DNA of 5,519 bases from Candidatus Faecivivens stercoravium (lineage in GTDB: Bacteria > Bacillota > Clostridia > Oscillospirales > Ruminococcaceae): positions 1 through 5,519 of the forward strand of contig DVHA01000080.1 in assembly GCA_018712425.1 (NCBI GenBank), written 5' to 3'. The notes below the pieces were generated by a model. The model had not been told where the DNA came from. It ran no database searches and was given only the letters and a program-made list of their open reading frames with translations. Both the position numbers and the translations under genes were made by a program. Shown here in pieces: positions 1 to 5,043 of this stretch (position 1 is its first letter; each line of letters opens with the position of its first letter).

Positions 1-576
1 TTCTACGACATCGACGACGGCAAGATCCGCTACGACGGCATCAACATCAACAAGATCAAGAAGGCCGACCTGCGCCATTCGCTGGGCATCGTCCTTCAGG
101 ATACCAACCTCTTTACCGGCACCGTTATGGAAAACATCCGTTACGGCAACCTCGACGCTTCGGATGAAGAGTGCATGGCCGCCGCCGAACTGGCGGGCGC
201 CGACGATTTCATCCGCCGCCTGCCGGAAGGGTACAACACGATGCTCCGCGGCAACGGCGCCAACCTCTCCCAGGGCCAGCGCCAGCTGCTGGCGATCGCC
301 CGCGCGGCGGTTGCCGACCCGCCCGCGATGATCCTCGACGAGGCGACCAGCTCGATTGATACCCGCACCGAGGCGATTGTCCAGCAGGGCATGGACGCGC
401 TGATGTATGGCCGCACGACCTTCGTCATCGCCCACCGGCTGTCCACCGTCCGCAACTCCAACGCCATCATGGTCCTCGACCACGGCCGCATCATCGAACG
501 CGGCACCCACGAAGACCTGCTGAAGCTGAAAGGGACCTACTATCAGCTGTACACCGGCGCGCTGGAGCTGGATTAA
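1..576 (+). CDS. ABC exporter, C-terminal ATP-binding domain (5' part outside window)
   Basis: This is the last 191 residues of a membrane ABC transporter. The reading frame is open from base 1 and ends at TAA 574-576. The membrane domain and Walker A lie upstream of the window. Visible motifs are the Q-loop (VLQDTN, Gln codon 97-99), a signature LSQGQ at 265-279 instead of LSGGQ, Walker B AMILDE at 325-342 with the catalytic Glu codon at 340, the D-loop SSID, and the H-loop His codon at 433. LSQGQRQLLAI together with an intact catalytic Glu resembles the TM288 half of heterodimeric exporters such as TM287/288. By family analogy, a partner half with a degenerate site may lie just upstream, but it cannot be seen here. 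Such pumps export drugs, lipids or peptides; the substrate cannot be told. An ATG at 127 lies inside the domain and is not the true start. A hairpin terminator follows 27 bases after the stop, so this gene probably ends its transcription unit. Confidence 0.95.
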   Translation, partial: FYDIDDGKIRYDGININKIKKADLRHSLGIVLQDTNLFTGTVMENIRYGNLDASDEECMAAAELAGADDFIRRLPEGYNTMLRGNGANLSQGQRQLLAIARAAVADPPAMILDEATSSIDTRTEAIVQQGMDALMYGRTTFVIAHRLSTVRNSNAIMVLDHGRIIERGTHEDLLKLKGTYYQLYTGALELD

Positions 577-603
577 CGGCCTGATAACCTGTATCCAAAG
601 TAA

Positions 604-634
604 AAGAGCCATCCCTCACTTGGGGATGGCTCTT
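604..634 (+). terminator. Hairpin terminator of the ABC exporter gene
   Basis: A perfect 12-bp stem (604-615 with 623-634, arm AAGAGCCATCCC) closes a 7-base loop. It lies 27 bases after the ABC transporter stop. The immediate 3' tail (AGTTTGTCG) is a weak U-tract, but runs of T follow at 652-657 and 663-668. The stem sequence recurs at 881-905. Termination here is likely but not certain, because a classic U-run is lacking. Confidence 0.75.
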
Positions 635-649
635 AGTTTGTCGAAAAAG

Positions 650-856
650 TCTTTTTTGAGCATTTTTTGGGTGCTGCGCACGCTTCGTTACCAGTGGCAA
701 AGCTGCGGTCAGCTTCGGAAGTACGGGAACCGGGCTCCTGGGAAAGGGCTCTGCCCTCTCTACTCCCGCGATTTTTTGAAAAAAATCGAGTAAAACTTTT
801 GATTCTTCGCACGTTTCTTCGTAATTTCAGCGCTAGCGCCGGTTTTTACGTTTTAT
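650..856 (+). repeat. Structured intergenic repeat, copy A
   Basis: About 200 bases of non-coding sequence are homologous to the reverse complement of 1961-2170 (copy B). The conserved core 669-724 matches 2092-2147 at 52 of 56 positions. It contains a series of hairpins: GTGC-TGC-GCAC (671-681), AAGCTG-CGGT-CAGCTT (700-715), AGGGC-TCT-GCCCT (745-757), a 9-bp CGATTTTTT stem (769-777 with 780-788) and GCGCTAGCGC (830-839). The third and fourth hairpins lie where copy B also has hairpins, with different stem bases. The edges are approximate. No transposase, clear terminal inverted repeats or target duplication are visible. It may be a dispersed REP/MITE-like element or a structured RNA. An open frame at 667-858 inside it is unlikely to be a gene. 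Apart from this repeat and its two flanking hairpins, the stretch 577-933 shows nothing else. Confidence 0.8.
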
Positions 857-880
857 AAAATTTGTTTTTCGACAGTTTCA

Positions 881-910
881 GAGCCATCCGGTTTGATGAT
901 GGCTCTTTTT
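881..910 (+). terminator. Hairpin followed by T5, between repeat A and hxlR-like gene
   Basis: An 8-bp stem GAGCCATC/GATGGCTC (881-888 with 898-905) with a 9-base loop is followed by TTTTT at 906-910, a rho-independent terminator in the plus direction. It would catch transcripts passing through repeat A. It also lies 24 bases past the stop of the minus-strand HxlR gene, where the same stem would form but without a U-tract, so it may serve that gene less efficiently. The stem closely resembles the one at 604-634. Confidence 0.65.
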
Positions 911-933
911 GGCGTCGGAAAAGGCAAAACCCT

Positions 934-1266
934 TTACAGCCGGTTTTTATCCCCCCACTCGCACATCCCGTCCAAGATCGGGATCAGCGACCGGCCCCGC
1001 TCGGTCAGGCTGTATTCCACCTTCGGCGGGATCTGGGGGTACTCCTCCCGATGGACCAGCTGGTCGGCCTCCAGCTCCTTTAGCGTCGAACTGAGGGTCT
1101 TGTAGGAAATCCCCCCGATATACTTCTTCATCTCGTTGAACCGCACGACCCCGAATTCCATCAGGGTATAGAGGATGGTCATCTTGTATTTGCCGTTGAT
1201 CAGCGACAGGGTATAGCTGAACCCGGTTGTCCCGAGACTTTCATCCGCGATACACCGCTTGCTCAT
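934..1266 (-). CDS. HxlR-family winged-helix transcriptional regulator
   Basis: This is a 110-residue DNA-binding regulator of the HxlR family (MarR-like winged helix, normally a dimer) and of typical family length. The family pattern is clear: NGKYKMTILYTL at the start of the domain, then RFNEMKKYIGGISYKTLSSTL (recognition-helix region), LEADQLVHREEY (wing) and VEYSLTERGRSLIPIL. The start is ATG at 1264-1266, with AAAGGAG (1275-1281 on the plus strand) eight bases upstream. Cys5 lies near the N terminus, about where the redox-sensing Cys6 sits in Bacillus subtilis YodB. A role as a thiol, quinone or electrophile sensor is therefore possible but is only inference. It is divergent from the flavoprotein gene at 1414, the usual arrangement in which an HxlR protein controls its neighbour and itself. 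The ligand is unknown. Confidence 0.93.
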   Translation of the reverse strand: MSKRCIADESLGTTGFSYTLSLINGKYKMTILYTLMEFGVVRFNEMKKYIGGISYKTLSSTLKELEADQLVHREEYPQIPPKVEYSLTERGRSLIPILDGMCEWGDKNRL

Positions 1267-1283
1267 TTTACACTCTCCTTTAG

Positions 1284-1331
1284 GTAAGTACTAAACGCAT
1301 TTGTAAGTATCGCACTTAAATGTGCGTACTT
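1284..1331. promoter_or_regulatory. Probable HxlR operator region in the divergent intergenic space
   Basis: The half-site GTAAGTAC (1284-1291) recurs as GTAAGTAT (1303-1310), 19 bases apart. The second copy heads an imperfect palindrome: AAGTA (1305-1309), CGCAC (1311-1315), a TTAAAT centre, GTGCG (1322-1326) and TACTT (1327-1331), perfect except for one extra base at 1310. It overlaps the putative -35 of the flavoprotein promoter and lies upstream of the regulator gene, so a bound dimer could control both. The assignment rests on symmetry and position only. Confidence 0.5.
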
Positions 1332-1357
1332 GTATTCTTTCCTGTTCTTGCTATAAT
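1330..1357 (+). promoter_or_regulatory. Promoter of the flavoprotein gene
   Basis: A perfect -10 TATAAT lies at 1352-1357. A weak -35 (TTGTAT, 1330-1335) stands 16 bases upstream and overlaps the operator-like palindrome. Transcription would start near 1364, giving a leader of about 50 bases. I found no convincing -10/-35 pair for the minus-strand HxlR gene. Confidence 0.6.
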
Positions 1358-1413
1358 TGTAATATACCCCGCGGGAAAAGTCAATCTTCCAAACACAGAG
1401 AGGAGTTTTTCTT

Positions 1414-1959
1414 ATGAGCAAGAAAATTGTTGTCATCACCGGCAGCCCCCGCAAGGGCGGCAACAGCTTCGCCATGACCGACGCCTTTATCAAGGCCGCC
1501 GAGGCCAAAGGCCATACCGTCACCCGCTTTGACGCCGCAATGATGAAGATCGGCGGATGCTGCGCCTGCGAGACCTGCTACAAGACCGGCAAGGCTTGTT
1601 CCTTCGACGACGACTTTAATGTGATCGCCCCCGCCATCCTAGAGGCGGACGTGCTGGTCTTCACGATGCCGGTCTACTGGTATTCGATTCCGGCCCAGAT
1701 CAAGGGGGTTATCGACCGCATTTACTCGATGGTCGTCGGCGGCAAGGACATTGCCGGCAAGGAATGCGCGCTGATTGCCTGCTGCGAAGAGGAAGACCTG
1801 ACGGTGCTGGACGGCGTCCGCATCCCGATGGAACGGACCGCCGCCCTCAATAAGTGGAAGATGATCGGGGAGGTGCTGGTTCCCGGCGTCCTCAATAAAG
1901 GCGACGTTGATAAAACCGACGGCTGCGCCCAGGCAGCGGCCCTGGCGGAGAAAATCTGA
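1414..1959 (+). CDS. NAD(P)H-dependent FMN reductase / iron-sulfur flavoprotein-like protein
   Basis: This 181-residue cytoplasmic flavodoxin-fold protein belongs to the FMN_red (NADPH-dependent FMN reductase) superfamily. The N-terminal phosphate loop GSPRKGGNS (residues 10-18) and PVYWYSIPAQIKGVIDR (86-102) are typical FMN-binding segments. Between them lie Cys49, 52, 55 and 62, giving CX2CX2CX6C. This resembles the compact 4Fe-4S motif of iron-sulfur flavoprotein (Isf) from Methanosarcina, so a cluster is plausible though not proven. Cys50, Cys118, Cys123 and Cys124 are extra. The start is ATG 1414 with AGGAG (1401-1405) eight bases before it. It is divergent from an HxlR gene, which suggests induction by oxidants, quinones or similar compounds. 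Repeat copy B begins right after the stop. Family members reduce quinones, nitro or azo compounds, or move electrons; the substrate cannot be read from the sequence. Confidence 0.92.
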   Translation: MSKKIVVITGSPRKGGNSFAMTDAFIKAAEAKGHTVTRFDAAMMKIGGCCACETCYKTGKACSFDDDFNVIAPAILEADVLVFTMPVYWYSIPAQIKGVIDRIYSMVVGGKDIAGKECALIACCEEEDLTVLDGVRIPMERTAALNKWKMIGEVLVPGVLNKGDVDKTDGCAQAAALAEKI

Positions 1960-1960
1960 T

Positions 1961-2170
1961 AAGACGTCAGAAACGGCGCTGGCGCCAAAGTTACACAGCA
2001 ACGTGCGGCATCAGAAGTTTAGGATCGACCCCTTTTTAAAGGGGTCGCGAGAATCCAAGGAGCAGAGCTCCTTGGCAGGCGCTCACCTTCTGTACTTCCG
2101 AAGCTGACCACAGCTTTGCTACTGATCACGAAGCGTGCGCAGCACCCCAAAAATAATCCAAAAAGATTTT
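1961..2170 (-). repeat. Structured intergenic repeat, copy B (inverted relative to copy A)
   Basis: Read on the minus strand this aligns with copy A along nearly its full length. The best part is 2092-2147 (52 of 56 bases identical to 669-724). Hairpins lie at matching places: AAGCTG/CAGCTT (2101-2116), a 9-bp CCAAGGAGC stem (2055-2063 with 2067-2075), a 10-bp CGACCCCTTT stem (2026-2035 with 2038-2047) and GGCGC/GCGCC (1975-1986). The second and third have stems quite different from those in copy A but keep the TCT loop (minus strand) and the CGA...TCG closure respectively. Its inner end abuts the flavoprotein stop codon, so it forms the 3' untranslated region of that gene. An open frame on the minus strand at 2019-2201 is not credible as a gene. 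Confidence 0.8.
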
Positions 2171-2172
2171 GA

Positions 2173-2196
2173 GGCGGGGAACACACCCCGCCTTTT
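2173..2196 (+). terminator. Rho-independent terminator downstream of repeat B
   Basis: A 7-bp GC stem GGCGGGG/CCCCGCC (2173-2179 with 2186-2192) with a 6-base loop is followed by TTTT. It would end the flavoprotein transcript after repeat B and insulate the promoter at 2229-2256. On the minus strand the tail is TCAAAATCTTTTT, so it could also act weakly in that direction. Confidence 0.75.
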
Positions 2197-2228
2197 ATCA
2201 TTCCCGCGTATTTTCTTCCGGCAGACGA

Positions 2229-2256
2229 TTGCTTTTCCGGCAGGGTATGGTATAAT
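2229..2256 (+). promoter_or_regulatory. Extended -10 promoter of the fusion oxidoreductase gene
   Basis: The sequence TGG-TATAAT (2248-2256) is a perfect -10 with a TGn extension. A weak -35 TTGCTT (2229-2234) lies 16 bases upstream. TATAAT is also the left arm of a small inverted repeat, TATAAT-GAT-ATTATA (2251-2265), over the expected start point, which could be an operator or merely AT-rich sequence. The predicted leader is about 105 bases. Confidence 0.7.
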
Positions 2257-2279
2257 GATATTATAAGAGAAGATTATAT

Positions 2280-2354
2280 TTTCCTGTTGCCGGTAGGCAG
2301 GCGACAGGATGCCGGCGGCGGGCTGACAGCCGGCCCGCCGGCCTTTACAGGAAA
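2280..2354 (+). promoter_or_regulatory. Structured 5' leader with competing helices before the fusion gene
   Basis: TTTCCTGT (2280-2287) is perfectly complementary to ACAGGAAA (2347-2354), an 8-bp helix that would enclose the leader and end one base before the Shine-Dalgarno GGAGG (2356-2360). The same CCTGT can instead join a local 9-bp hairpin (2283-2291 with 2300-2308, one U-G pair), so the two folds exclude each other. A GC-rich hairpin lies between (2311-2342, outer stem GCCGGC). This is the layout of a riboswitch or translational switch, but it matches no known class that I recognise. The role is inferred from complementarity alone. Confidence 0.45.
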
Positions 2355-2369
2355 CGGAGGAATCGTCTT

Positions 2370-4931
2370 ATGAAAACCGTGATCATCGGCGGCGTCGCTG
2401 CCGGAACCAAAACCGCCGCCAAGCTCAAACGGGAAAATCCCGCCGCGGAGGTTGTCATCTATACCAAAAGTCAGGACATCTCCTATGCCGGCTGCGGGCT
2501 TCCATATTATATCGGCGGCTCGATTGCCTCCCGGGAGGAACTGATTGTCAACACCCCCGCCAAATACACCGGCCTGACCGGCGTCCCGGTCCACACCGGC
2601 TTCGAGGCGGTATCGGTCGATCCCGAGGCCAAAACCGTCTCTTTCGCGAACGGCGAGACGGTCGGGTATGACAACCTCGTAATTGCCACCGGCGCCGAGC
2701 CGGTTGTCCCGCCGGTGGAGGGCGTCACCCTTCCCGGCGTCTTCAAGGTGCGCACCCCCGAGGACGCGATCACCGCCCGCCAGTATATCGAGGAAAACGG
2801 CGTCAAAAAGGCGGTCGTGGTCGGCGGCGGCTTTATCGGGCTGGAAGTGGCCGAAAACTTGATGGAAAAGGGGATTGCGGTCACCGTCCTGGATATGGCG
2901 CCCCAGCTGATGCCCGGCGTCTTTGACAGCGAGATGGCCGACTACATCCGCCGCCAGCTCCAGTCGAAGGGGATGCGGGTGATGACCGGCACCGCCCTCC
3001 AGGGCATCCAGGGGGGAGAAAAGGTCACCGGCGTCGCGACGGCGGCCGGGAACCTCCCCGCCGACATCGTCTTCCTCGCGGTCGGCATCCGCCCCGCCAC
3101 AAAGTTCCTCCAGGGCAGCGGCCTCCAGATGGACCGGGGCTGCATCCTTGTAAACGAATACCTTGAAACCAACCTGCCCCACATCTACGCCGTCGGCGAC
3201 TGCGCGATGGTCAAAAACCGGGTTACCGGCAAGCCGATGTGGTCGGCGATGGGCTCCACCGCCAACATCGCCGGGCGGGCGCTCGCCCTCGGCCTCGGCG
3301 GGGAAAAGGCCGCCTACCCGGGCGCCCTCGGGACGGCAGTCGTCAAGCTGGCTGCCGATTTAAACGCCGCCAAGACCGGCCTGACCGAAAAGGCGGCCGC
3401 CGAAGCGGGCTACCCGGTCATCACCGCCACCTGCGCGATCGACGACAAAGCCCACTATTACCCCGGCTCTTCCTCCTTCATCATCAAGATGATCGCCGAC
3501 AAGGAGACCCACAAGCTGCTCGGCCTGCAGATCGCCGGCCCCGGTGAGGTGGACAAGATGGCGGATATTGCCGTCGTCGGCATCAGCGCCGGCTTAAAGG
3601 CTGAGGATTTTATCATGATGGACTTCGCCTACGCGCCGCCTTTCTCGACGGCCATCCACCCCTTTGCCACCGCCTGCGGCGTCCTCTGCAACAAGCTCTC
3701 CGGCCGGCTGGAATCCTTCACCCCGGCGGAGTACATGGCCGGTGCCGCGAAGGGCTACCGGATCGTCGACCTCCTGCCCGCCCCGACCCTCACCGGTTTC
3801 GACTGGCTGGACATGACCAAACCCGAGACGGCGGAAGGGAAGTTTAAGAAGGACGAAAAGCTGCTGCTCGTCTGCTCGAGAGGCAAGCGGGCCTATCTCA
3901 CCCAGAACAAGCTCCGCGCCCTCGGCTACACGAACACCCGGGTGCTGGAAGGCGGCGCGACCGTCAACGTCATCAAGCGCGCCCTCCCCTCCGGCGGCAA
4001 GCTCCCGGCGGCGGAAATCAAGCGCCTCAAGGGCCTCGGATGTCTCCAGGACAAGCGGTATGACGACGTTTTCAACGTCCGCATCATCACCCGCAACGGC
4101 AAGCTGACGGCGGAAGAGGGCCGGATCATCACCGAAGCCGCCGAAAAATTCGGCAGCGGCGCCTTCACGATGACCACCCGCCTGACGATCGAGATCCAGG
4201 GCGTCCGCTACGAAAACGTCGAGCCGCTGATTGCCTTCTTAAACGAGCATGGCCTCGAAACCGGCGGCACCGGTTCGCTGGTCCGCCCGGTCGTCTCCTG
4301 CAAGGGCACGACCTGCCAGTACGGCCTGATCGACACCTTTGATTTGAGCGAAAAGATCCACGAGCGGTTCTACAAAGGCTACCACGGCGTCACCCTGCCC
4401 CACAAGTTCAAAATCGCGGTGGGCGGCTGCCCGAACAACTGCGTCAAGCCCAGCCTCAACGACCTCGGCATCGTCGGCCAGCGTCTGCCGATGTTCGACT
4501 TCTCCAAGTGCCGGGGCTGCAAGGTCTGCCAGGTGGAGAACGCCTGCCCGATCAAGGTGGCGAAGCTTCAGGACGGCGTCCTGTCGGTCGACACCGCCGC
4601 CTGCAACAGCTGCGGCCGCTGCAAGGGCAAGTGCCCCTTCGGCGTGACCGAGGAGTATGTAAACGGCTGCAAGGTCTATATCGGCGGCAGATGGGGCAAG
4701 AAGGTGGCCTACGGCCGCCCGCTCTCCAAGCTGTTCACCTCGGAGGAGGAGGTCATGGACCTGATCGAGCGTGCCATCCTCTTCTTCCGCGACGAAGGGA
4801 TCACCGGCGAACGGTTCTCCGATACGATCGACCGCCTCGGCTTTGACTACGTCGAAGACAAGCTGTTAAACGGCAAGATCGAGAAGGACTCGATCCTTGA
4901 GAAGAAAGTGACCGGCGGCGCGACCTGCTGA
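2370..4931 (+). CDS. CoA-disulfide reductase-like / rhodanese-like / siroheme sulfite reductase fusion protein
   Basis: One 853-residue soluble protein carries three modules. Residues 1-445 form a CoA-disulfide/persulfide reductase-like flavoprotein: FAD site VIIGGVAAG, active-site Cys42 in SYAGCGLPYY, NAD(P) site GGGFIG (152-157), second FAD motif with Asp277, and Tyr363/364 and Tyr421, corresponding to Tyr361/Tyr419 of Staphylococcus CoADR. About 463-530 is a shortened rhodanese-like part with loop CSRGKR (Cys502). Residues 563-853 form a DsrA/AsrC-like siroheme module: Arg604, Lys679 and Lys681 (KFK), CX4C (644, 649) and GGCPNNC (687, 691). A two-cluster ferredoxin is inserted (Cys714/717/720/726 and 745/748/751/755). 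The KxK pair is the sulfite-reductase form; nitrite reductases usually have Asn at the second position. Inferred role: NAD(P)H-driven reduction of sulfite, or of persulfide or another sulfur compound, in one chain. The start ATG has GGAGG nine bases upstream. The gene is monocistronic, with its own promoter and terminator. Confidence 0.93.
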   Translation: MKTVIIGGVAAGTKTAAKLKRENPAAEVVIYTKSQDISYAGCGLPYYIGGSIASREELIVNTPAKYTGLTGVPVHTGFEAVSVDPEAKTVSFANGETVGYDNLVIATGAEPVVPPVEGVTLPGVFKVRTPEDAITARQYIEENGVKKAVVVGGGFIGLEVAENLMEKGIAVTVLDMAPQLMPGVFDSEMADYIRRQLQSKGMRVMTGTALQGIQGGEKVTGVATAAGNLPADIVFLAVGIRPATKFLQGSGLQMDRGCILVNEYLETNLPHIYAVGDCAMVKNRVTGKPMWSAMGSTANIAGRALALGLGGEKAAYPGALGTAVVKLAADLNAAKTGLTEKAAAEAGYPVITATCAIDDKAHYYPGSSSFIIKMIADKETHKLLGLQIAGPGEVDKMADIAVVGISAGLKAEDFIMMDFAYAPPFSTAIHPFATACGVLCNKLSGRLESFTPAEYMAGAAKGYRIVDLLPAPTLTGFDWLDMTKPETAEGKFKKDEKLLLVCSRGKRAYLTQNKLRALGYTNTRVLEGGATVNVIKRALPSGGKLPAAEIKRLKGLGCLQDKRYDDVFNVRIITRNGKLTAEEGRIITEAAEKFGSGAFTMTTRLTIEIQGVRYENVEPLIAFLNEHGLETGGTGSLVRPVVSCKGTTCQYGLIDTFDLSEKIHERFYKGYHGVTLPHKFKIAVGGCPNNCVKPSLNDLGIVGQRLPMFDFSKCRGCKVCQVENACPIKVAKLQDGVLSVDTAACNSCGRCKGKCPFGVTEEYVNGCKVYIGGRWGKKVAYGRPLSKLFTSEEEVMDLIERAILFFRDEGITGERFSDTIDRLGFDYVEDKLLNGKIEKDSILEKKVTGGATC

Positions 4932-4947
4932 TCCTTTTGCATAATGT

Positions 4948-4985
4948 AAAAAACCGGAAAGGGGATATCCTCTTTCCGGTTTTTT
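4948..4985. terminator. Strong bidirectional rho-independent terminator
   Basis: A perfect 14-bp stem AAAAAACCGGAAAG/CTTTCCGGTTTTTT (4948-4961 with 4972-4985), with a G-U pair and further pairing inside, carries A6 on one side and T6 on the other. It begins 17 bases after the fusion-gene stop and ends 58 bases before the recombinase start, so it separates the two genes. It should work in either direction. Confidence 0.92.
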
Positions 4986-5031
4986 CATGTATATTCCCGT
5001 CGTTTCCCGGAACAATAAGGGAAAACGCATG

Positions 5032-5036
5032 GGAGG
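5032..5036 (+). promoter_or_regulatory. Ribosome binding site that fixes the recombinase start
   Basis: GGAGG lies seven bases before ATG 5044. Two further in-frame ATGs exist upstream, at 4987 and 5029. The first touches the terminator and the second overlaps the edge of this ribosome binding site, so 5044 is the best start. No convincing promoter was found between the terminator and this site. Confidence 0.75.
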
Positions 5037-5043
5037 AATTGCC

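Noticed and set aside
141..506. 121-residue minus-strand open frame opposite the ABC transporter
   Set aside because: The plus strand carries an unmistakable ABC domain. The minus frame is Ser/Arg-rich shadow sequence.
667..858. 63-residue open frame on the plus strand within repeat A
   Set aside because: It lies wholly in the non-coding repeat, has no ribosome binding site, and the equivalent frame is not kept in copy B. The substitutions preserve hairpins rather than codons.
650..2170. Classical insertion sequence or composite transposon
   Set aside because: There is no transposase or fragment of one. The repeats have no clear short terminal inverted repeats of their own and no target-site duplication was found at the ends.
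2019..2201. 60-residue open frame on the minus strand within repeat B
   Set aside because: It crosses a terminator and the repeat hairpins, has no homology that I recognise, and has no plausible promoter or ribosome binding site.
2264..2369. Known riboswitch class (SAM, cobalamin, FMN, T-box) before the fusion gene
   Set aside because: None of the conserved core motifs of these classes were recognised, and the leader is too short for most of them. It is kept only as an unassigned structured leader.
2274..3182. Long open frame of 302 residues on the minus strand opposite the fusion gene
   Set aside because: It is a shadow frame produced by GC-rich codon use of the real gene. Its product is rich in Gly, Asp, Ala and His without recognisable domains, and no ribosome binding site or gene context supports it.
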